The notes beneath the pieces were generated by a model. That model was not told the origin of the DNA. It saw only the letters and a list, made by a program, of their open reading frames with translations, and did not search any database. Positions 26,235-32,566 of a stretch of 32,566 bases of DNA are shown here, in pieces. This DNA is from Rhodanobacter sp. GTDB lineage: Bacteria; Pseudomonadota; Gammaproteobacteria; Xanthomonadales; Rhodanobacteraceae. The stretch's first letter is position 1. Each line of letters begins with the position of its first letter. Location: NCBI GenBank assembly GCA_004322005.1, contig SCRF01000057.1, positions 1 through 32,566 on the forward strand, in the 5' to 3' direction. A program made the position numbers and the translations under genes.

Positions 26235-26978
26235 ATGAACCACCAGAGAAGGAACCTGACCTTGCAAGAAACAGAACACGATCCTTCCGTGAACATGAGC
26301 GCGGGCGCGGACGCGAAGCACACCGGCCGGTTCCGACTTGTCGTCGACGACCGCGAATGCCGCGGGCCAATGCCGGCCGCACTCGCCGCCTGCAACGCCT
26401 TTGCCGTTGAGGTCAGGCGTTTGTCGGTCGGTGACTATTGCCTCGACGATGCGCTGCTGTTCGAACGCAAGACGCTGCCCGATCTGGCGGCATCGATCAA
26501 GGACGGCAGACTGTTCGAGCAGGCGTTGCGGCTGGCGAAGGCGAAGCTTCCCGCGGCGCTGATCCTCGAAGGCAGTGCCAGGGATCTGGCCTCCAGCGGC
26601 ATGCGCGCCGAAGCCATCCAGGGTGCCTTGGTGACCGTTTCTCTGTTTATCGGCTTGCCGCTGTTGCGCACACGCAACGCCGAAGAAACCGCCCGCACGC
26701 TGCAGTACGCCGCGCGGCAGCGGCGCGCCGTTGGTTGCGGCGCCTTGCCTCGCCATGGCTGCCGTCCCAAGGGCAAGGCGGCCTTGCAATCGTACGTGTT
26801 GCAAGGGCTTCCGGGTATCGGGCCACGTCGAGCGGCGCGCCTGATTCAGCGCTTCGGCAGCATTCAAGCAGTCATTGCAGCAGACGCGGATGCGCTGGCC
26901 GATGTGGACGACATTGGAGCGCTCACCGCACGCAAGCTGCGCTGGTGTGTGGAAGAACCGCGCGGGTTCTATGCATGA
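26235..26978 (+). CDS. ERCC4-domain nuclease with helix-hairpin-helix
   Basis: The 247-residue stand-alone XPF/MUS81-like nuclease has VVDDRE (36-41), GDYCLDDALLFERKTLPDL with the catalytic ERK at 77-79, and a C-terminal HhH pair starting LPGIGPRRAARLIQRFGS (192-209). XPF-type nucleases cut branched or structured DNA. The start is unsettled: ATG 26235 lacks a ribosome-binding site, TTG 26262 has GAGAAGGA 8 nt upstream, and ATG 26295 lies just before the conserved domain. A short ATG frame from 26177 overlaps the beginning in another frame and may be a leader or nothing. Its place inside a cas locus suggests, but does not show, a link to CRISPR DNA processing. Confidence 0.85.
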   Translation: MNHQRRNLTLQETEHDPSVNMSAGADAKHTGRFRLVVDDRECRGPMPAALAACNAFAVEVRRLSVGDYCLDDALLFERKTLPDLAASIKDGRLFEQALRLAKAKLPAALILEGSARDLASSGMRAEAIQGALVTVSLFIGLPLLRTRNAEETARTLQYAARQRRAVGCGALPRHGCRPKGKAALQSYVLQGLPGIGPRRAARLIQRFGSIQAVIAADADALADVDDIGALTARKLRWCVEEPRGFYA

Positions 26979-27014
26979 CCGGTGTCGCTGTGATCGATCC
27001 GTTCAGCACATGCT

Positions 27015-27040
27015 GTAGGGCGGGCACTGCCCGCCATTGG
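27015..27040. repeat. Single REP-like hairpin
   Basis: GTAGGGCGGGCACTGCCCGCC contains a perfect 7-bp stem (27019-27025 with 27029-27035) and 3-nt loop. It lies in the 165-base gap between the ERCC4 and SEC-C genes and may terminate the former. Confidence 0.75.
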
Positions 27041-27143
27041 CTTGGCCCATGGATCGATTATTCATGCTGGCGAAATGCTGGCCTGAGCTCTCTAAAACAC
27101 TCAACCTTGCACCTGCCATGGCGTCGCCAGGACAATGGGCGCC

Positions 27144-28616
27144 ATGAAACCCGGACGCAACGATCCCTGCCCCTGCGGCAGTGGCAGAAAGTACAAGCAG
27201 TGCTGCCTCGCCGCGGCCGAAACGCGAGCGCATTCCCCGGCGCAGATGACGTGGCGGCGCATTCGCCGCGAACTGGAGGGGTTTCCGCTGCGGATGCTGC
27301 GCTTTGTAGGCGAACACTATGGTCCCAGCGCGATTGACGAAGCGTGGCATGAGTTCAACCTGTGGCCCGACGAGGAGCAGGCATTCGATCCCGGCACGCC
27401 ACACATGTCCGTATTCATGCCCTGGATGTTCCATCGCTGGAACCCCAATCCGGACGAAACCGAGGTCGCGGACACGGCATTGCCCCCCATCGCACCCACG
27501 CGGGCCTATATCGAGCGCGAGAGCCGCAAGCTGTCGCCGCTGGTGCGTGAGTACCTGGAATCGTGTCTGGCGCATCCGTTCAGCTTTTTTGAAGTGATGC
27601 GCTGCCAGCCGGGACAGGGCTTCACCTTGTGCGACCTGCTGACCGGTCAATCGCATGAGGTGCTGGAGCACTCCGCCTCACGGAGAATCCGGGTGCACGA
27701 CGTGCTTTTTGGGCAACTGGCGACAGTGCAAGGCATCACCCTGCTCGAAGCCACCAGCCCGGTCGCGATGCCGCCGGACGACAAGCTGGCGATCATCGAG
27801 CTGCGCAAGCGTGTGCAAAAACCCGTCGGCCGGACCGGAACCGATATGGAGATCGCGAGCAGCCTGGAGATGTGGGATATCGAGATGCGCGAGCTGTACC
27901 TGGATTTATCCGAACAGCTGCTGTACCCCTCGCTTCCGCACCTGCAGAACACCGATGGCGAGGATACGGAATTCCACAAGCTGGTCTTCCACATCGACTC
28001 GGCCCAGCAGGCGTTCGACCTGCTCGGGCAGGCGGATGCCCAAGCGCTCGGGATGCATCCGCTGCACGATACCGTCGAGCACACTGCCGACGGCGAGCTG
28101 CAGCGCGCGCAGATCGACTGGCTGAAGACGGACGAGCCGGCCGTAGACGATTCGCACACGGTGCTTGGTACCCTTCGAATCGGGGACGGCAAGCTGACCG
28201 CCGAGGTCAATTCCCGGGAGCGCGCCGATGCGCTCACGAACATCATCGGCGAAACGCTGGGAACACACGCAAGGTTCCGCCTGGACGAGGTACAAACGCC
28301 CGAGCAGGCGCTGGCGGCTCATGACCTGGCTGCTTCCCCCGACGACATCCTGCAAGACGACCCGGATGTACAGGCGCTGTTGTCCGACTACTTGCAACGA
28401 CACTACCGTACGTGGATCGACACCGCCTTGCCTGCGCTGCAAGGGCGCACGCCGCGTGAGGCCGTACGCGACACCGACGGCCGCGATCAGGTCGAGGCGC
28501 TGGTGCAACAAATAGAACGCCACGGGGAGCAACAGCATCCGCCGATGGATGCATCCATCGTGCGCATGCTGCGCCGACAGTTGGGCCTGGAAGACACCGA
28601 CTCCAGAGTCAAGTGA
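27144..28616 (+). CDS. SEC-C motif protein of unknown function
   Basis: The 490-residue protein opens with a zinc-binding SEC-C motif, KPGRNDPCPCGSGRKYKQCC (cysteines 9, 11, 20, 21). A long acidic region follows that I cannot assign; it has no membrane segments. SEC-C motifs occur at the SecA C-terminus and in many otherwise unrelated proteins, so the motif gives no function. The start at 27144 is preferred because SEC-C proteins usually begin MKPGRNDPCPC, although ATG 27135 is in frame. It follows the ERCC4 gene on the same strand and converges with vapC. Confidence 0.75.
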   Translation: MKPGRNDPCPCGSGRKYKQCCLAAAETRAHSPAQMTWRRIRRELEGFPLRMLRFVGEHYGPSAIDEAWHEFNLWPDEEQAFDPGTPHMSVFMPWMFHRWNPNPDETEVADTALPPIAPTRAYIERESRKLSPLVREYLESCLAHPFSFFEVMRCQPGQGFTLCDLLTGQSHEVLEHSASRRIRVHDVLFGQLATVQGITLLEATSPVAMPPDDKLAIIELRKRVQKPVGRTGTDMEIASSLEMWDIEMRELYLDLSEQLLYPSLPHLQNTDGEDTEFHKLVFHIDSAQQAFDLLGQADAQALGMHPLHDTVEHTADGELQRAQIDWLKTDEPAVDDSHTVLGTLRIGDGKLTAEVNSRERADALTNIIGETLGTHARFRLDEVQTPEQALAAHDLAASPDDILQDDPDVQALLSDYLQRHYRTWIDTALPALQGRTPREAVRDTDGRDQVEALVQQIERHGEQQHPPMDASIVRMLRRQLGLEDTDSRVK

Positions 28617-28676
28617 GACCGGCATCCCCAACCTGCGAGCATACTGCCGAGAACCTCGAAAACGCCCAATTTCCGT

Positions 28677-29045
28677 CTATACCTGATACGGAAGCCACAC
28701 CTCGATCTTGCCACCTGGCTGGAAATCCCGCGTGTTGCGCGTAACCAACGTCAACTCATGCCGCACAGCCACCGCCGCCTGCAGCGCATCAGGCAACTTC
28801 CAGTGCCCGCTGCGGCGCAGGGATGCGGCGAGATCGGCAATCTCGCTGGTGATCGGCAGGTGAGGAAACACGTCGAGCAGTTCGCGTGCCAGCGGTTCGG
28901 TGCGGACGGTGAAGCCGGCAAGCACTTCGGCGTGGGTAATGACGGAGATGGCGCACTCGCTGCCGTGCTCGCTCAGAAAAGTGGTGGCGGCTTCGACACC
29001 GTTGAAGTGATCGATGAGGATGACCGAATCGAGCAGGTACGTCAC
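28677..29045 (-). CDS. vapC: VapC-type PIN toxin
   Basis: The 122-residue PIN RNase has D6 (TYLLDSVILIDHF), E40 (ITHAEVLAGF), D86 (LPDALQAA) and D107 (TRNTRDF). The GTG at 29045 overlaps the vapB stop as GTGA and yields the usual VapC N-terminus; another GTG at 29060 would add five residues. It is paired with the RHH antitoxin directly upstream. Confidence 0.88.
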   Translation of the reverse strand: MTYLLDSVILIDHFNGVEAATTFLSEHGSECAISVITHAEVLAGFTVRTEPLARELLDVFPHLPITSEIADLAASLRRSGHWKLPDALQAAVAVRHELTLVTRNTRDFQPGGKIEVWLPYQV

Positions 29046-29287
29046 CCGCGATCGTTCCACTCATCGCGCAGGCGATGCTGATAATGCAATCCGTCGCCGT
29101 GTTGCCAGATCCCGGCGGTGCGGCGCAGCGCGGCTTGCAGATCGGTCAGCCCGTGACTTTCATGCCGGATGCGGTAGCCGCGCACGGCCTGGCGCACCAG
29201 TTCGGTCATCGGCAGTTTGCGGGCCTCGGCCTCGCGATCCAGCCACGCCTTGTCGTCCGGGTCCAGATTGATGAGTGTACGTACCAT
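29042..29287 (-). CDS. vapB: Ribbon-helix-helix antitoxin, VapB type
   Basis: The 81-residue protein starts MVRTLINLDPDDKAWLDREA, then LPMTELVRQAVRGY, an RHH DNA-binding fold, with a C-terminal toxin-binding tail. It is coupled to vapC and divergent from cas4-cas1 with only 114 bases between the starts. Autorepression at the palindrome in that gap could therefore also affect the adaptation genes. Confidence 0.87.
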   Translation of the reverse strand: MVRTLINLDPDDKAWLDREAEARKLPMTELVRQAVRGYRIRHESHGLTDLQAALRRTAGIWQHGDGLHYQHRLRDEWNDRG

Positions 29288-29294
29288 GCGATGA

Positions 29295-29324
29295 CGATAT
29301 CACATTTCATATTTCGCGATATCG
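29295..29324. promoter_or_regulatory. Inverted repeat operator candidate between vapB and cas4-cas1
   Basis: CGATATC (29295-29301) and GATATCG (29318-29324) form an inverted pair around an AT-rich centre, a few bases upstream of the vapB ATG. This is the expected place for RHH antitoxin binding. The region is shared with the divergent cas4-cas1 promoter. Confidence 0.5.
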
Positions 29325-29401
29325 GCTTGCCGCATCCAAGGATACAAGAGTAAAAGTTTGATCGTGAAGGATTATCGGCAGACGCACAGGGGCGACTTTC
29401 G

Positions 29402-31120
29402 ATGGAACCGAAACAGGGAGATCTGCAGCTGCCGTTTCCGGAGCTGGGCGGCGATCAGCCGCTGATTCCGGTGCGCATGCTCAACGAGCACGTGTATTGC
29501 CCGCGGCTGGCCTACCTCGAGTGGGTGCAGAGCGAGTGGGCCGACTCGGCCGATACGGTGGACGGTCGGCACCGGCATCAGCGCGTGGACAAACCATCCG
29601 GCGATCTGCCCCATGCCGACAAGGCGCGCGAGGACAACATCGAGATCCACGCCCGCTCGGTCACGCTGTCGTCCAACAGCATCGGACTGATCGCCAAGCT
29701 CGACCTGATCGAGGGCGAAGGCGACATCGTCACGCCGGTGGATTACAAGCGCGGCAAACGTCCGCACACCGCGCGCGGCGTGTACGATCCGGAGCGGGTG
29801 CAGCTGTGCGCGCAGGGCCTGCTGCTGCGCGAGCATGGCTACGTTTGCGACGAAGGCGCGATCTATTACGTGGCGGGCAAGGAGCGCGTTGCCGTGCCGT
29901 TCGACGACGAGCTGCTGGCGCTCACCCGCAACGCGATCGCCGAACTGCGCGCGATGGCCGCCGGTGGCCGCATTCCCGACCCGCTGGTGGACAGCCCCAA
30001 ATGCCCTCGCTGCTCGCTGGTGACGATCTGCCTGCCCGACGAAGTGCAGTTTCTGCATCGCGCGGAGCTGGCGCCGCGTCCGCTGGCAGTGCCGCACCAT
30101 GAGACGATGCCGTTGTACGTGCAGCAGTACAACGCCAAGCTGGCGAAGAAGGGCGACGTGCTGGAGGTCAGCAAGGACGACCAGCTGCTGGCCAAGGCGC
30201 GCATCGGCGAAGTCTCGCAGGTGGTGCTGATGGGCAATGTCTACGTCACCTCGCCGTGCCTGGCCGAGCTGATGCAGCGCGACATCCCGGTCACCTGGCA
30301 CAGCTACGGCGGCTGGTTCTACGGCCACACCGTCGGCAACGGTCACAAGAACGTGGAACTGCGTAGCGCGCAGTATCGCACCAGCTTCAGCGATGCCGCG
30401 TGCCTGCGGGTGGCGCGCGGCCTGGTTGCCGCGAAGATCGCCAACTGCCGCACCCAGCTGCGCCGCAACTGGAAGCTGGAGGACAAGCCCGAACGCCTGC
30501 TCGCCGATCTGAAGCGTATCCAGAAGCAGTGTGAAAGCGCCGACAGTCTGCCAACCCTGCTCGGCATCGAGGGTAACGCCGCAGCGCTGTACTTCGGGCA
30601 TTTCCGCAACACGCTCAAGCCAGCCGCGGCCGAAGACGAAGCCTTGCTGTCGTTCGACTTCACCCTGCGCAACCGCCGGCCGCCCACCGATCCGATCAAC
30701 GCCATGCTGTCGTTCGCCTATACGCTGCTGGCGCGCACGTTGACGGTCACGCTGCAATCGGTGGGCTTCGATCCGTTTCGCGGCTTCTACCATCAACCGC
30801 GCTACGGCCGCCCTGCCCTGGCGCTGGACCTGATGGAACCGTTCCGCCCGCTGCTCGCCGATTCGGTGGTGATCCAGGTGATCAACAACGGCGAGGTGCA
30901 CCCCAGCGATTTCGTCAGTGCGGCCGGCAGCGTCAACCTCACCCCGGACGGGCGCAAGCGCTTCATCGCCGCGTTCGAACGCCGGCTCGGCCACGAAATC
31001 ACGCATCCGTTGTTCGGCTACCGCCTCAGCTATCGCCGCCTGCTCGAACTGCAGGCGCGCCTGCTCGGCCGCTTCCTGCTGGGCGAGCTGGACGACTACC
31101 CCAACTTCACCACCCGGTAA
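29402..31120 (+). CDS. cas4-cas1: Cas4-Cas1 fusion, CRISPR adaptation
   Basis: The 572-residue fusion is typical of type I-G. The N-terminal Cas4 part (1-215) has Fe-S cysteines C33, C201, C204 and C210 and RecB nuclease residues (D101 in LIAKLDLIEGE, D114 and K116 in VDYKRGK, Q134). The C-terminal Cas1 integrase (about 235-572) has E390 (LLGIEGNAAALYF), H464 (GFYHQPRYGRP) and E479 (LDLMEPFRPLL). Family knowledge: Cas4 trims pre-spacers and selects those with a PAM, and Cas1 with Cas2 integrates them. Both active sites look intact. It is separated from the effector genes by a 4.1-kb cassette. Confidence 0.96.
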   Translation: MEPKQGDLQLPFPELGGDQPLIPVRMLNEHVYCPRLAYLEWVQSEWADSADTVDGRHRHQRVDKPSGDLPHADKAREDNIEIHARSVTLSSNSIGLIAKLDLIEGEGDIVTPVDYKRGKRPHTARGVYDPERVQLCAQGLLLREHGYVCDEGAIYYVAGKERVAVPFDDELLALTRNAIAELRAMAAGGRIPDPLVDSPKCPRCSLVTICLPDEVQFLHRAELAPRPLAVPHHETMPLYVQQYNAKLAKKGDVLEVSKDDQLLAKARIGEVSQVVLMGNVYVTSPCLAELMQRDIPVTWHSYGGWFYGHTVGNGHKNVELRSAQYRTSFSDAACLRVARGLVAAKIANCRTQLRRNWKLEDKPERLLADLKRIQKQCESADSLPTLLGIEGNAAALYFGHFRNTLKPAAAEDEALLSFDFTLRNRRPPTDPINAMLSFAYTLLARTLTVTLQSVGFDPFRGFYHQPRYGRPALALDLMEPFRPLLADSVVIQVINNGEVHPSDFVSAAGSVNLTPDGRKRFIAAFERRLGHEITHPLFGYRLSYRRLLELQARLLGRFLLGELDDYPNFTTR

Positions 31121-31159
31121 ATCATCGCGCCGGAAATCATCGCAACCTGTGAGACGAGC

Positions 31160-31450
31160 ATGGACGAACATCTGTATTTGGTAACCTACGACATCCGCGA
31201 CGACAAGCGCTGGCGACGTGTGTTCAAGACCATGAAGGGGTTTGGCGAATGGCTGCAACTATCCGTCTTCCAGTGCCGCATGAGCCGCCGACGACATGCC
31301 GAGATGCTGCAACTGCTCGACGGCATCATCCTGCGCCGCACCGATGCGCTGCTGATCATCGATCTGGGCCCCGCCGACAAGGTCAAACCCCGTGTCGTCA
31401 GCCTCGGCGACAAATTCGAACCGGTCGCGCGCGAGCCGATCATCGTGTGA
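31160..31450 (+). CDS. cas2: CRISPR adaptation protein Cas2
   Basis: The 96-residue ferredoxin-fold protein begins LYLVTYDIRDDKRWRRVFKTMKGFGEWLQLSVFQC with the conserved aspartate at residue 11. It ends with LGPADKVKPRVVSLG, usual for Cas2 beside Cas4-Cas1. It bridges two Cas1 dimers in the integration complex. It lies 39 bases after cas4-cas1 and directly precedes the leader. Confidence 0.95.
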   Translation: MDEHLYLVTYDIRDDKRWRRVFKTMKGFGEWLQLSVFQCRMSRRRHAEMLQLLDGIILRRTDALLIIDLGPADKVKPRVVSLGDKFEPVAREPIIV

Positions 31451-31673
31451 CCGCCACCCGCCAGCGATTTTCTCGCCTCCGCCACGCGAGCGCTCCGGTG
31501 ATGCCGCGAAACCCGGCCACCGCTCGCACCACACCGTTCTTTGACAATCAGATAGTTGCCCGACTTTGTTGCCGCACAACACCGTGTTCGGTAGGCTACC
31601 TCCAACCCGCACGCGACACCCCTCGCGCAAAACCACAAAACAGCCTTTCCATACCGCAACTTGCGCAAGGGCT
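31451..31673 (+). promoter_or_regulatory. CRISPR leader
   Basis: These 223 bases between cas2 and the first repeat are taken as the leader because the adaptation genes lie upstream and the repeats end in ATTGAAGC, the crRNA 5' handle, on the plus strand. TTGACA at 31541-31546 with TTTGTT 18 bp downstream is a weak promoter candidate. A 10-bp palindrome CTTGCGCAAG (31660-31669) lies five bases before the first repeat. Confidence 0.7.
31546..31558 (+). promoter_or_regulatory. IHF consensus site in the leader
   Basis: AATCAGATAGTTG fits the IHF consensus WATCARNNNNTTR at every defined base. It lies about 115 bases upstream of the first repeat, farther out than the type I-E site. IHF bends leader DNA to dock Cas1-Cas2 in several type I systems. 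Confidence 0.45.
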
Positions 31674-32566
31674 GTAATCCGCAGCGAATCGCTGCGGCCT
31701 CATTGAAGCCTGGCCGTCGGGATCGTGTTCGGGTTGGTGGTGATGGTAATCCGCAGCGAATCGCTGCGGCCTCATTGAAGCAGTGATGTAGTCACCCCAC
31801 GAAGCCCCGCGATCATCGTAATCCGCAGCGAATCGCTGCGGCCTCATTGAAGCAACTGGAGTGCAATGACCCAGCAGCTGTGCTAGCAGCGTAATCCGCA
31901 GCGAATCGCTGCGGCCTCATTGAAGCACCGATTCGCGGCGGAACCGCGAAACAACCACGACTGGTAATCCGCAGCGAATCGCTGCGGCCTCATTGAAGCG
32001 ACTTGCGCCCGGGTGGCGTTCGTTGGAACATGCGGTGTAATCCGCAGCGAATCGCTGCGGCCTCATTGAAGCCTGCGGGCGCGTGGGGCGTTTCCGGCTC
32101 GTCGGGCTGGGTAATCCGCAGCGAATCGCTGCGGCCTCATTGAAGCGCCGCCACCGGCCGCCATCTGCCGGATCGGGTTGGCGGTAATCCGCAGCGAATC
32201 GCTGCGGCCTCATTGAAGCCTTGTGCCATCATTTTTGATACGCCCTTGCTTCCGTCGTAATCCGCAGCGAATCGCTGCGGCCTCATTGAAGCGCCTATTT
32301 GTCGCAAGCCGACAGAGACGCCTTGGAGGTAATCCGCAGCGAATCGCTGCGGCCTCATTGAAGCTAACTGACCGTTGTGCCGCCCATGTTGACCGAGAAG
32401 GGTAATCCGCAGCGAATCGCTGCGGCCTCATTGAAGCCACAACGGTCAATGCGTGAAACAAGCGTCCAAAGGCGGTAATCCGCAGCGAATCGCTGCGGCC
32501 TCATTGAAGCTCCTCGACCGCCTCTAGCCGTCGCTCTGTCGAGACGTAATCCGCAGCGAATCGCTG
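31674..32566 (+). CRISPR. Type I-G CRISPR array, 12 full repeats and one truncated
   Basis: Repeats of 36 bases begin at 31674, 31746, 31818, 31891, 31964, 32037, 32111, 32184, 32257, 32329, 32402 and 32475. A 13th starts at 32546 and is cut by the window end. All complete copies are identical by eye. Each begins GTAATCCGCAGCG, carries a 9-bp stem (CCGCAGCGA with TCGCTGCGG around one A) and ends CCTCATTGAAGC. The twelve spacers are 35-38 bases, mostly 37. The plus-strand orientation follows from the leader and handle. The lack of repeat decay suggests the array end is farther right. Confidence 0.98.

Noticed and set aside
29372-31258. 628-codon minus-strand frame antisense to cas4-cas1
   Set aside because: Shadow frame; the plus strand carries intact Cas4 and Cas1 active sites.
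31596-32461. Minus-strand ORFs with repeated MRPQRFAADY / FNEAAAIRCGL peptides
   Set aside because: They are translations of the CRISPR repeats, not proteins.

Overview
The window reads as a GC-rich gammaproteobacterial chromosome of the Xanthomonadales, most likely Rhodanobacteraceae (Rhodanobacter, Dyella or Luteibacter type). The basis is gene content and protein similarity recognised by eye (gspE/gspF, tatD, rluE, icd next to aceK, a TraB/GumN protein) plus many intergenic REP-like palindromes of the GTAGGAGC type. No database search was possible.

Positions 1-14311 are ordinary chromosome. They hold type II secretion genes gspE-gspF (minus strand), tatD (plus), rluE, a secreted SAM methyltransferase, a TraB/GumN protein and icd-aceK (all minus), and a large REC-GAF-PAS-GGDEF-EAL cyclic-di-GMP protein (plus). 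Paired REP elements sit at 4291-4443, 6147-6250, 9237-9305 and 14436-14508. In three cases their conserved GTAG supplies a gene's TAG stop codon.

Positions 14561-17104 look like an eroded accessory island: a UvrD-helicase remnant, an AAA ATPase, a remnant of a type III-restriction-like helicase, a HIRAN protein with a Tat-like signal, and an RHH (DUF6364-type) antitoxin.

Positions 17105-32566 are a type I-G (formerly I-U) CRISPR-Cas locus. The effector genes cas7/csb1, csb2 (Cas5-Cas6 type), cas3 (helicase then HD) and a cas8g-position gene are tightly overlapped. Adaptation genes cas4-cas1 (fusion) and cas2 follow after a 4.1-kb cassette, then a leader and an array of 12 complete 36-nt repeats plus one cut by the window end. 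The cassette carries an AbrB-PIN pair, an ERCC4-HhH nuclease, a SEC-C protein and VapBC.

The most interesting signal lies at 17106-17236, between the RHH antitoxin and the PIN toxin upstream of csb1. It is a degenerate copy of the CRISPR repeat (13 of its last 15 bases match, including the ATTGAAG handle, behind a 6-bp hairpin). The 'spacer' after it begins with a 17-nt word that recurs, 16/17 identical, at 17109-17125. That second site follows a TTC and overlaps a candidate promoter, and its only mismatch is at spacer position 12, a base expected to be flipped out in type I crRNAs. This resembles CreA/CreR guide RNAs that let Cascade repress a toxin or cas promoter. It would place the PIN toxin, and perhaps the cas operon, under crRNA-guided control. 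The main alternative is that the duplicated word derives from REP loops, since similar words occur at 4316-4365.
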